From Bdellovibrio bacteriovorus (lineage in GTDB: Bacteria > Bdellovibrionota > Bdellovibrionia > Bdellovibrionales > Bdellovibrionaceae): a stretch of 64,000 bases of DNA. The position numbers and the translations under genes are program-made. The notes below the pieces were generated by a model that saw nothing but the letters and a program-made list of their open reading frames with translations, searched no databases and was not told the origin of the DNA. This document shows positions 45,852-54,382 of the stretch, one piece after another. The stretch covers positions 992,001 to 1,056,000 of the forward strand of contig NZ_CP020946.1 of the NCBI RefSeq assembly GCF_002208115.1, written 5' to 3'. Positions within the stretch are counted from its first letter, which is position 1. Each line of letters opens with the position of its first letter.

Positions 45852-47702
45852 CGTTTCATCTGTACGTTCCTTATTCTAATTGCCTTTCAGTTCGGTCACG
45901 CGGCTGTGACGGACATCACCACCCAAGTGCAAATGGGCGAAGCTCCCGCTTTCGTCAATAACCCGGCAGATGTGGAATTTGTTCCCGCTGGTGTCAAAGA
46001 ACTGTCGCGTGGTTACACCATAGAAGATCAGTGGTTTAAGATTTCTTTGCACAATGATCACAACACACCTCAGTCAAAAGTGCTTTATTTTGATGCCCCC
46101 CTGATGGGGCGCTTGTACTTGCAAAAGCAGGGCGACTCGTTGGCGCTGTCTTCCGGTCCCGGTCTGCCTTTGGCGGAAAGGGCTTTTAAAAGTCGCTTTG
46201 GGGCCTTTCCGATCGAGCTGGGCCCCGATGAAACCGCAACGTACTATATTAAACGTGATTCCCATCATGCGCTGAACACGCGGGTCTTTTGGGCGGATCC
46301 GGCGGACCTTGAACATCAGGATGATCTGGCGCGCACCATTTTTTATTTCTATCTGGGCGGGATTTTTTCTCTGGTGGTTTACAATCTTCTGCTGGGTTTT
46401 TTCACCACGCAGAAAGATCACGTCAGCTATTCATTCTTTGCGGCAAGCTTCGGTGTGACCGCTCTGGTTTTGCACGGGGTGTTTGACAGCTATCTGCTTC
46501 CCAACGGCAAATTTGTCTTTTCCAACTATCTGATGTTCTTTTCCTCGGTCAGTCTTTTTTCGGCCAGTCTTTTTGTGGAAAGATTCTTAAGCATCAAAAA
46601 AGAATTCGCCGTCGGTTACTGGGGGCTTCGCCTGTTTTTGGCACTTTCGGTGGTGACGATGGTGGGAAGCCTGTTTGCGCCGGTGTATCGTGAATTGTTC
46701 TTTTTGGGATATCTGATCGATATTGCCATCGGGGCGGCGATCTTGTTCTTTATTTTCTGTGGTTTCTATTCCCTGATTCGCTACAGGCACAAACTGGCGT
46801 CTTATTTCCTGTTAAGCTGGCTGGTGGTGTTGATCGGAACTTTTGTTTGGTTTGCATCCATTCATGGCTTTATCCGCGGCAATATCTACACTCAGTACTC
46901 GCTGCTTCTGGCGAATCTGGGCGAAATGATCGTGTTGTCTTTGGGACTGGCTTACAAGATCCGCGTGTTGGACGAGGAAAAACGTCTGGCTCAGCAAGCC
47001 GCCGTGGACAAGGAACGTTATCACCGTCTGGTGCGGGTGCTTTCACATGACGTTGCAAACACGGTTTCGGGGCTTTTGTATCATTCAGAAATGCTGAAAG
47101 ATCACGTCACTGCCCAGGCTGGGGATGCGCACCTGGATCGTATCAACAAATCCACCACCAAACTGAATCAGATTCTGAAATCGGTCCGTCAGGAAGAGGT
47201 CTATCACGTCTTCAAACAGAACGCAGAAATGCAGTTGGTGGAGCTGGCCTCGGCATGCTGGGAAGCTGTGAATCACTATTCCTGGCAGATTGAGGAAAAA
47301 GAACTGCTGATCGAAGTCGAAATTGAAAATGATCTGTGTGTGCGAGCCGACCGCTCGGCGCTTATCAATCAGGTGCTTTCCAATATTCTTTCCAACAGTA
47401 TCAAATTTTCTGAACCGGGCCGCGAGATCCGTTTGCTGGCGCATAAACAGGATGACGGTGTGGTTCTGGAAATACGGGATCAGGGGCTGGGCATTCATCC
47501 CAGCGAAGTCAGTCTGCTGTTCAAACGCAACCGGTTGTTCTCTCACAAGGGCACCGGAAATGAAGAGGGCACAGGCTTTGGCACCTCGCTGATTGCAGAA
47601 TACATGCAGTTGTTCGGCGGTCAGGTGGAAGTGTCTTCAGTTCATCATTCGATCCATCCGGCCTCGGGCACAACGGTGAAGCTGGTCTTTCCCCACCCAT
47701 GA
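45849..47702 (+). CDS. 7TMR-DISM sensor histidine kinase, possible AUU start
   Basis: This protein is 617 aa from ATT, or 598 from GTG. The ATT-started N-terminus reads (M)RFICTFLILIAFQFGHAA, a signal peptide. Then come a periplasmic 7TMR-DISM extracellular domain (about 20-155, with WFKISLHN), the 7TM block (about 160-370), HisKA with RVLSHDVANT (H400) and HATPase_c with NILSNSIKFS and DQGLGIHPSE. The G2-like motif is degenerate (GTGNEEGTGFGTSLI). DISM kinases sense ligands in the periplasm, so the signal peptide is needed. A sequencing or start-codon mutation is the alternative. No regulator follows. Confidence 0.8.
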   Translation: MRFICTFLILIAFQFGHAAVTDITTQVQMGEAPAFVNNPADVEFVPAGVKELSRGYTIEDQWFKISLHNDHNTPQSKVLYFDAPLMGRLYLQKQGDSLALSSGPGLPLAERAFKSRFGAFPIELGPDETATYYIKRDSHHALNTRVFWADPADLEHQDDLARTIFYFYLGGIFSLVVYNLLLGFFTTQKDHVSYSFFAASFGVTALVLHGVFDSYLLPNGKFVFSNYLMFFSSVSLFSASLFVERFLSIKKEFAVGYWGLRLFLALSVVTMVGSLFAPVYRELFFLGYLIDIAIGAAILFFIFCGFYSLIRYRHKLASYFLLSWLVVLIGTFVWFASIHGFIRGNIYTQYSLLLANLGEMIVLSLGLAYKIRVLDEEKRLAQQAAVDKERYHRLVRVLSHDVANTVSGLLYHSEMLKDHVTAQAGDAHLDRINKSTTKLNQILKSVRQEEVYHVFKQNAEMQLVELASACWEAVNHYSWQIEEKELLIEVEIENDLCVRADRSALINQVLSNILSNSIKFSEPGREIRLLAHKQDDGVVLEIRDQGLGIHPSEVSLLFKRNRLFSHKGTGNEEGTGFGTSLIAEYMQLFGGQVEVSSVHHSIHPASGTTVKLVFPHP

Positions 47703-47845
47703 TATCGTCTCGGTCTGAGACACAGTTGCAGTGACAAATAATGCCGTGTTTCCCCTGACTAGACACCTTCCGTGACTGGGATGGTATCTGGTGGGTCCCC
47801 AGCGGGCACGCCGAGTGCACTTTAAAGCCCCACAGGGGGCGCCAT

Positions 47846-49267
47846 ATGAAAAATCAAAAAATCCGCATTCTGGCTTGTGTTTTGGGGCTTTTCAGTTCCT
47901 TCCAGGCCACGGCCTTTGTGGAACTGGAAAAGCGTCAGCCTCTGGAAGTTGAAGACGGTCGTCTGACCCCGTACTGGGCGCAGGAATACATCGGCGCTGA
48001 TCTGGTGAAAGAGGAAATGCGTCTGCTTCCGAATCTGCAGCGTGTTCCCATGGCTGTCTATGACGTGGGCTTTGAAAAAGAACACATCAATCTGGCTTTT
48101 GATATTCCGGTGGATCGCGCCATGAACGGAAACCGTCCGATGAAAGGGCATCACGGCACCAGCGTGGCGTCGTTGATCAATGGCAAGGGCATGGTTTCGG
48201 TTTCTGAATTTGTGAACTATGTGCAGCTTAAAAAAGTATCCCCGGCGGTGTTCTATTTTGGCGCTGTCAGAGAACTGAAAGAGCTTCCAGTAAAACCACA
48301 GGTGATTTCAAATTCCATGGGCTGGACATCTGAATCCGTCCTGGAACTGGCCACGGAAGTGGACCAGATGGGCATCATCTGGGTGATGGCGGCCGGTAAC
48401 GAACATCCCAACGAAATTGCTGAACACGAACGGGTCGCGCCGGTCATCAGCGTCGGATCTTATTCGCCTCGGGGACTTCAAACTCTGTCGTCCCAGGAAT
48501 CCGATCAACTGGACATTCTGGCTCCGGCGGATGAATACCAGGCGGCCCTTGATGGCAACGGACAAGAGGTTTTGTTTGGTGAGACCAGTGGTGCCACCCC
48601 TTTGATTTCCGCGTCCATCGCCAATGCCAAGGCGCTGATTCCGTCTTTGTCCCGTGCCCAGATTGAAAGCCTGATGAAAAGAACGGCGATACGTTCTTTC
48701 CACAGTCTGTATTCGGAAAAGAACAAGGCCGGACTTTTTAATGCTTATCGTTTCTTCAAGGTGGTGCAGCGTCTGCATGCGGTGTGCGGTGCCAATGCCC
48801 CGTGCATTCAGGCCCAGATGGACAATCGTCAGAACTATCTGTTTGAAGCTCAAGTCTTAAGCCCGCGTATCACGGCAGTTTGCCATTCCAGACAGGGACT
48901 TTCCAAGGCCGAAATGAAAGCCCTGCGCACGCAGTATTTGCTGAACGCTGAACAATCCCAGTACGCGCGTTTGCTTTCTTGTGCCTATCGCAATGAGGGT
49001 TACAGCATCAATGCGGACTACTATGAAAACATAGCCCTGATTCACGAAAATCCCAAGGCCTTGCAAAACAAAATTCAGACCCATGCAGTCCAGGCTGTAC
49101 TGCATGGCTACACGGCAAGTGCTTCCTTGCGTGATCTGCAGATATTAAATGATTCTTTCCGCGAAGCCCTGCTCAAGATCCTTTCCGGTGAAACGGGAAT
49201 GGAACAGTATCAGGCGCGGGATCTGTTGAAAGCCTACGACAACACCGTGAAAGTGGAGCTTCCCTAG
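47846..49267 (+). CDS. secreted subtilisin-family serine protease, copy 1
   Basis: This 473-aa product has a signal peptide (ATA-F, cleavage near residue 23). Catalytic residues of S8 peptidases are present: D73 (AVYDVGFEKEH), H103 (GHHGTSVASL), oxyanion N185 (MAAGNEHP) and S248 (GETSGATPLISAS). The D region lacks the classical D-T/S-G. About 200 residues after the catalytic core form a C-terminal domain with Cys pairs (CGANAPCIQ, HSRQG, LLSCAY) of unknown role. No clear propeptide. It is immediately followed by a paralogue. Confidence 0.87.
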   Translation: MKNQKIRILACVLGLFSSFQATAFVELEKRQPLEVEDGRLTPYWAQEYIGADLVKEEMRLLPNLQRVPMAVYDVGFEKEHINLAFDIPVDRAMNGNRPMKGHHGTSVASLINGKGMVSVSEFVNYVQLKKVSPAVFYFGAVRELKELPVKPQVISNSMGWTSESVLELATEVDQMGIIWVMAAGNEHPNEIAEHERVAPVISVGSYSPRGLQTLSSQESDQLDILAPADEYQAALDGNGQEVLFGETSGATPLISASIANAKALIPSLSRAQIESLMKRTAIRSFHSLYSEKNKAGLFNAYRFFKVVQRLHAVCGANAPCIQAQMDNRQNYLFEAQVLSPRITAVCHSRQGLSKAEMKALRTQYLLNAEQSQYARLLSCAYRNEGYSINADYYENIALIHENPKALQNKIQTHAVQAVLHGYTASASLRDLQILNDSFREALLKILSGETGMEQYQARDLLKAYDNTVKVELP

Positions 49268-50719
49268 ATGAAACTTCTGCTGTTGCTGTCATTGCTGATT
49301 TCCTGCCGGGTTCTGGCATTTGTCGAGCTCGAGGATCGCAAGGCCCTGGAGGTGGAAGGCGAAAAGCTGACCCCGTTCTGGGCGCAGGAATACATTGGCG
49401 CGGATCTGGTGAAAGAGGAAATGCGCCAAATACCGGGGCTGGTGAAGGTGCCGGTTTCGGTTTATGACATTGGATTTGAAAAAGATCACATCAAACTCAC
49501 ACGGGACATCGAAGTGGACACCGCCTCTGGCGGTATGGGTGAGGTGGGTTATGGCGGGCACGGCACCAGTGTCGCAAGTCTGCTGAACTGGCCGGGAATG
49601 GTGTCGGCTTCAGAGGTCGTGGACTTCGTGCAGCTTCGCCGGGTCAGTCCGGATATTTTTTATTATTCAGCCTTGCAGGAAGTTAAATCAATGTCCGTGC
49701 GCCCGTGGATCATTTCCAATTCCATGGGATGGGAAACGGCGGAAGTCACTGGTTACGCCCGGCAGGCCGATCAGATGGGCATCATCTGGGTGATGGCGGC
49801 CGGCAATTCCCATCCACTGAAGATTGAGGATCACGAACGTCTGGCGCCTGTGATCAGTGTCGGATCCTATTCTCCACGAGGGCTGCAGACGATATATTCT
49901 CAGGAGTCTGATCAACTGGACATTCTGGCGCCGGGTGATGACTATCAGGCCGCCATAGACGGAATGGGGCAGAGGGCCTTGTTTGGTGCGACCAGCGGGG
50001 CGACGCCGCTGGTGACGGCTACAATCGCGAATGTGAAATCGCTGCTTCCGTCACTGGGCCGTTCAGAAATCGAATTTTTGCTGAAGAAAACCGCGTTGGC
50101 CTCTTTTCACAGTTTGTATTTGCCGGATAATAAAACGGGTCTTTTGAATTCGTATAAAGCGTGGAAGGTCGCGGAAAGGCTGTTTGCCATCTGCGGGAAG
50201 GACGAGGCCTGTTTACAGCAGCAAATTCGCAATGGGCGCAATTACGTGTTCAAAGAGGCCCGCTTGACCGCCAAGGTGGAAGGGGTGTGTGCGGGGAAAA
50301 CTGTTTTAGCAAAGCAAGAGATGAATGATCTGCGCCGGCAGTATTTTCTGAATCCGCAAATCACCCGCTATGCCCGGCTTCTATCCTGCGCCTATGGAAA
50401 TGAGGGTTACAGCGTTAATGCCGACAACTATGATTCGATGGTTTTGATCCAGTCAGACCCCGTCGCCATGCAAGCCAAAGTCCGACGACAGGCCGTGCGG
50501 GCTGTGCAGAAAAATCATGTCAACAGCGGGGCTCTTCGTGATGTGCAAATACTGGATGATTCCTTCCGGGAGGCACTGGTCCTGGCTCTAAAAGACGGCC
50601 ATGGTTTGTACCCCAGCCGGGCGAGGGAATTTCTGGAAAAGTACGATCAAACAGGTCGAGTGGAGCTCTCGGATCGGTCCAAAATCTCAAAAAAGAGCAG
50701 TAAAAAAACTGTGAAATAA
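49268..50719 (+). CDS. secreted subtilisin-family serine protease, copy 2
   Basis: This 483-aa protein abuts the stop of copy 1 and shares its layout. It has FVELE at the mature N-terminus, D67 (VYDIGFEKDH), H98 (GGHGTSVASLL), N180 (MAAGNSHP), S243 (GATSGATPLVTA) and a Cys-bearing C-terminal domain. Its signal carries an LLISC run, so it may be a lipoprotein (Cys13) or cleaved later after RVLA. The C-terminus adds a basic KSSKKTVK tail missing from copy 1. The two copies should be co-translated from one mRNA and may act on related protein targets. Confidence 0.87.
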   Translation: MKLLLLLSLLISCRVLAFVELEDRKALEVEGEKLTPFWAQEYIGADLVKEEMRQIPGLVKVPVSVYDIGFEKDHIKLTRDIEVDTASGGMGEVGYGGHGTSVASLLNWPGMVSASEVVDFVQLRRVSPDIFYYSALQEVKSMSVRPWIISNSMGWETAEVTGYARQADQMGIIWVMAAGNSHPLKIEDHERLAPVISVGSYSPRGLQTIYSQESDQLDILAPGDDYQAAIDGMGQRALFGATSGATPLVTATIANVKSLLPSLGRSEIEFLLKKTALASFHSLYLPDNKTGLLNSYKAWKVAERLFAICGKDEACLQQQIRNGRNYVFKEARLTAKVEGVCAGKTVLAKQEMNDLRRQYFLNPQITRYARLLSCAYGNEGYSVNADNYDSMVLIQSDPVAMQAKVRRQAVRAVQKNHVNSGALRDVQILDDSFREALVLALKDGHGLYPSRAREFLEKYDQTGRVELSDRSKISKKSSKKTVK

Positions 50720-50942
50720 AAATCAATGAAGGCACGGCAAATCCCCCATCCGTGTGAGCTTGCGCTCATGTTGAGGGGTGTTTATTACAGACCTGCAAGA
50801 CAAGGGGTCGTTTTGGAAAAATGTTGGAACTCAAAGCTCATAAAATGCTTATTGGTTTACAGGATTACTGGTTCCTAATTTTCTCGGCTTTCGGCGGAAA
50901 GATTAAGATTTAGACAAAACAAAATCATCCTCTCGTCCTTTG

Positions 50943-50978
50943 AAATATTCCTACCGAACAGTTGTAGGTCGAATATTT
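50943..50978 (+). promoter_or_regulatory. inverted repeat in the leader of the chemoreceptor gene
   Basis: AAATATTC-CTAC pairs with GTAG-gtc-GAATATTT, leaving a three-base bulge and a short loop. It ends just before AAGGAG at 50981 and 18 bp before the start codon. It could be an RNA hairpin controlling ribosome access, or a dimeric-protein operator. Confidence 0.45.
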
Positions 50979-50995
50979 GTAAGGAGAGACCTTCG

Positions 50996-53074
50996 ATGAG
51001 TACTGCACGTAAAATTGTAGAACAAAGTCCCCAGCTTGATGAACTTACCAGCCTCCGCGAAGAAATCAAGGCGCTGCATCGGGTGCAGGCAGTGATCGAG
51101 TTCAACCTCGATGGCACTATCATCACGGCCAACGAAAACTTTCTGGGTGCGTTGGGGTACTCTCTTGAAGAGATTCAGGACCACCATCACTCCATGTTCT
51201 GCGAACCAGAGTATGGCAGAAGTGTGGAATACAAGAAATTCTGGCAGACTTTGGCTAAAGGTGAATTTGTCGCCGGTGAATTCAAACGTCTCACCAAAAG
51301 CGGCAAAGAAATCTGGATCAATGCTTCTTACAATCCGATTTTTGATAACGAAGGCAATCCCTGCAAGGTGGTGAAGTTCGCCACAGACATCACGGCCCAG
51401 AAAGCCAAAACCTCTGAATACGAAGGCAAAGTGACGGCGATCAGCCGGGCGCAGGCTGTTATCGAATTCAACCTCGATGGCACGATCATCAGCGCCAATG
51501 AAAACTTCCTGGCGACCGTGGGCTATGGCCTTAGTGACATCCAGGGCCATCATCATCGCATGTTCTGCGATCCGGCTTATACAAGTTCCCCGGAATACAA
51601 AATGTTCTGGGAAAAGCTGGCGCGCGGCGAGTTTGAGGCAGGCGAATTCAAGCGTTTTGCCAAGGGCGGTCGCGAGGTTTGGATTAATGCTTCTTACAAT
51701 CCGATTTTCAATGCCGATGGCAAGCCCTGCAAGGTGGTGAAATTTGCCACCGACATCACGGCTGCAAAAATGAGAGCCGCTGAAGATGCGGGAAAAATTT
51801 CCGCCATTGGCAAAGCGCAGGCGGTGATTGAATTTAACATGGATGGCACGATCATCAGTGCCAATGAAAACTTCCTTGCAACCGTGGGCTATGGCCTGTC
51901 GGAAATTCAGGGGAAACATCACCGCATGTTCTGCAGCAGTGAATACACGGGAAGTCCTGACTATGCAAATTTCTGGGCGAAACTGAACCGCGGTGAATTT
52001 GATTCCGGCCGCTATCAGCGCGTGGGTGCGGGGGGCAAGTCCATCTGGATCCAGGCCACATACAATCCGATCATGGATATGAATGGCAAGCCTTATAAAG
52101 TAGTGAAATTCGCCAGTGACATCACCAAGCAGGTTGAACTGGAACAAGAGGTAAAAAGAAAAGCCGAAGAAGACCAAATGAAAGTCGATGCCCTGCTGCT
52201 GACCGTAAATAAGGCCGCAGCCGGTGACCTGACTTCCCCTATCACAGTTTCCGGCGCGGATGCCATTGGCCAGTTGGCTGATGGTATCCAGAAAATGATG
52301 GTGGATCTGCGGGGAGTGATCTCCGTGGTTGTTTCCTCAGCGAATAACTTCGGAACCTCTTCCAAATCCATCGCAGAGCAGTCCACCTCCGTGGCCGCTG
52401 GTGCCCAGAGTTTGGGCGCGACGGTTGAAGAAATGAACGCTTCCATTGAAGAATTCACAGCTTCCATCGCATCGATTGCTGACAACACCAAACAGGCCAA
52501 TGAGCTGGCAAAAGTCACTCAGAAGGAAGCTGAACAGGGCAGTCAGGCCATTGCCAAGTCCATCGAGGCCATGGAGCTGATCAATAAGTCCTCTGAAGAC
52601 ATCAGCGAGATCATCAAGGTGATCAGCGAGATCGCAAGTCAGACGAATCTTCTGGCCTTCAATGCGGCGATCGAGGCGGCACGTGCCGGTGAGCACGGTC
52701 TGGGCTTCTCGGTGGTTGCGGACGAGGTTCGCAAGCTGGCGGAAAGATCATCGCAGGCAACGAAAGAGATTTCCAAACTGATCAACGAATCCACCAAGCG
52801 CGTGGAACAGGGCAGCTCCATTTCCAAGCAGGCCGGCGAAGCCTTCAGCAAAATCGTGGCGGGTATCGAAAAGACCACCCAGTCCATCTCTGAAGTCACT
52901 CTGGCGGCGGAAGAGCAGTCTGAGGCAGCCAAAGGTGTCAGTGCTTCGATTCAGCACATTGCTGCTGAATCCGAGAAATCGGCGCAGTCATCTGAAACCA
53001 TTGCAAACAACACCGGCATGCTGGTGAAAGAAGCCGACGACCTGAACAGAACTGTGGCTAGATTTGTGGTGTAA
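50996..53074 (+). CDS. soluble methyl-accepting chemotaxis protein with three PAS domains
   Basis: This 692-aa protein lacks transmembrane helices. Three tandem PAS domains of about 122 residues (residues 29-390) are nearly alike: QAVIEFN(L/M)DGTII, ANENFL, a His-rich H-H-x-M-F-C motif and YNPI..GKPxKVVKFA. A signalling domain (about 400-692) follows with [20 protein letters not shown] and [13 protein letters not shown], the tip that binds CheA/CheW. It reads a cytoplasmic signal, like other soluble PAS receptors. It is followed 2 bp on by cheR. No CheA or CheY gene is near. Confidence 0.92.
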   Translation: MSTARKIVEQSPQLDELTSLREEIKALHRVQAVIEFNLDGTIITANENFLGALGYSLEEIQDHHHSMFCEPEYGRSVEYKKFWQTLAKGEFVAGEFKRLTKSGKEIWINASYNPIFDNEGNPCKVVKFATDITAQKAKTSEYEGKVTAISRAQAVIEFNLDGTIISANENFLATVGYGLSDIQGHHHRMFCDPAYTSSPEYKMFWEKLARGEFEAGEFKRFAKGGREVWINASYNPIFNADGKPCKVVKFATDITAAKMRAAEDAGKISAIGKAQAVIEFNMDGTIISANENFLATVGYGLSEIQGKHHRMFCSSEYTGSPDYANFWAKLNRGEFDSGRYQRVGAGGKSIWIQATYNPIMDMNGKPYKVVKFASDITKQVELEQEVKRKAEEDQMKVDALLLTVNKAAAGDLTSPITVSGADAIGQLADGIQKMMVDLRGVISVVVSSANNFGTSSKSIAEQSTSVAAGAQSLGATVEEMNASIEEFTASIASIADNTKQANELAKVTQKEAEQGSQAIAKSIEAMELINKSSEDISEIIKVISEIASQTNLLAFNAAIEAARAGEHGLGFSVVADEVRKLAERSSQATKEISKLINESTKRVEQGSSISKQAGEAFSKIVAGIEKTTQSISEVTLAAEEQSEAAKGVSASIQHIAAESEKSAQSSETIANNTGMLVKEADDLNRTVARFVV

Positions 53075-53076
53075 AC

Positions 53077-53901
53077 GTGGCAGAAGCAGCAAAGAAACTG
53101 GAAGGAGCAGCCCTGACAAGGCTGCTTTCTTTGGTAAAGACACATACCGGGATCACCATGGAAGAGCGCAAGCGCGACATGCTCACCGCTCGGATCAAAC
53201 CGCGTTTGAGGATATTGGGCCTTGAATCCATGGAAGACTATATCGACCACCTGGAACAGGGAAAGGTCGAGATTCAGGACTTTGTTAATCTGGTCACCAC
53301 CAACGAAACCCACTTCTTCCGCACCCAGGCGGTGTGGGACTACTTCCAGAACGAATACCTTCCGGAGTGGTATAAAAAGAATCCGGATACGATCCTCAGA
53401 ATCTGGTCGGCGGCAGCCTCGACTGGGGAAGAAGCCCACTCTTTGGGAATGGCTTGCGAGGAGTTCCGTTTCAAACATCCGTCTTTCAAATACAAAGTCA
53501 TGGGTTCAGATATCGACACGGAAGTGCTGGCCAAGGCACGTTCGGGTGTTTTCAGGGACCGGACTTTGGATGAATTGAAAAATCGCCATCCGACGCTGGT
53601 GGAAAAATATTTCCGTGAGCAGGCCGACGGCACTTTCCGCATCAGCCCGGTGGTCAGCGCCAATCTGGAGTTTTTCCAGCACAACCTGCACAAAGCGCCG
53701 CCGAAGGGTCTGATGTTTGATATCGTTTTTCTGCGCAATGTTTTGATTTACTTCAACGACCAGGATCAGGAACTGGTGCTTTCCAATATGCACCGGGCTT
53801 TGAAGCCGGAAGGCATGCTGATCCTGGGTGAATCCGAATCTTTGGCGCGGCATAAGGCGCAGTTCACGTTCAAGAAACCTCTGATCTATATGAAGGGCTG
53901 A
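53077..53901 (+). CDS. cheR: chemoreceptor glutamate methyltransferase
   Basis: This 274-aa protein has an N-terminal CheR helical domain and a SAM-binding domain: TTNETHFFR (about 70-78), WSAAASTGEEAHSLGM, GSDIDTEVLAKARSGVF and FLRNVLIYF. It transfers methyl groups from SAM to receptor glutamates for adaptation. The GTG start lies 2 bp after the receptor stop. It probably acts on the triple-PAS receptor encoded just before. Confidence 0.94.
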   Translation: MAEAAKKLEGAALTRLLSLVKTHTGITMEERKRDMLTARIKPRLRILGLESMEDYIDHLEQGKVEIQDFVNLVTTNETHFFRTQAVWDYFQNEYLPEWYKKNPDTILRIWSAAASTGEEAHSLGMACEEFRFKHPSFKYKVMGSDIDTEVLAKARSGVFRDRTLDELKNRHPTLVEKYFREQADGTFRISPVVSANLEFFQHNLHKAPPKGLMFDIVFLRNVLIYFNDQDQELVLSNMHRALKPEGMLILGESESLARHKAQFTFKKPLIYMKG

Positions 53902-53902
53902 T

Positions 53903-54373
53903 ATGTTGCCGGTCGAACACCACGTCAGAATCGGTCAGATCCTGATCGCTGAAAACGGCGAGGTGCTGAAGACTGTATTGGGTTCATGTGTCGGCATTGC
54001 GCTGGTGTGGCGCCGGCAGAACAAATGGGCCCTGGCCCACTGTCTGCTGCCGTACCCGGAAACCTTCAAAGAAGACAAAGACGCCCGTTATGTCAGTCAG
54101 ACCATTCCCCGCATGCTGGAAAGAATGGGCGCGACTCTGGCGGATGTTTCCGAGATGGAAGCCATCGTCGCTGGTGGCGGCCGCATGATGGACGGGGATA
54201 AAAGCTATACTAAATTTGTCGTCGGAGATGAGAATCTGAAAGCGGCAAAAGCGGTGCTGGAAAAACACCGCATCCGCATTGTGGCCTTTGAGCCCGGCGG
54301 CGAACAGGGAACCAAGATGCGTATCGCCGGTGACGGTGATTATTCCATCGAAAGACTTCCCAAGACGGGTTAG
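53903..54373 (+). CDS. cheD: chemoreceptor glutamine deamidase
   Basis: This 156-aa protein converts receptor glutamines to methylatable glutamates. The catalytic Cys is C29 in VLGSCVGIAL and the His is H46 in LAHCLLPYP; the later GGGRMM and GVDE-like KFVVGDENL segments fit CheD. It begins one base after cheR, in a coupled operon, so methylation and deamidation act on the same receptor. Length agrees with the family. Confidence 0.93.
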   Translation: MLPVEHHVRIGQILIAENGEVLKTVLGSCVGIALVWRRQNKWALAHCLLPYPETFKEDKDARYVSQTIPRMLERMGATLADVSEMEAIVAGGGRMMDGDKSYTKFVVGDENLKAAKAVLEKHRIRIVAFEPGGEQGTKMRIAGDGDYSIERLPKTG

Positions 54374-54382
54374 GAAGAAACT

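Noticed and set aside
50735-50785. Possible terminator after the second subtilase (TGAGC-ttgc-GCTCA)
   Set aside because: The stem is only five pairs, outer arms do not pair well, and there is no T tract.
50870-50910. Flagellar-sigma-like motif (TAATTTTC ... GCGGAAAG) upstream of the receptor gene
   Set aside because: Both elements depart from the consensus in several places; not strong enough without mapping.
50951-52177. 408-codon open frame opposite the triple-PAS receptor
   Set aside because: Its apparent internal repeats only mirror the PAS triplication on the other strand; the plus-strand gene has clear domains.
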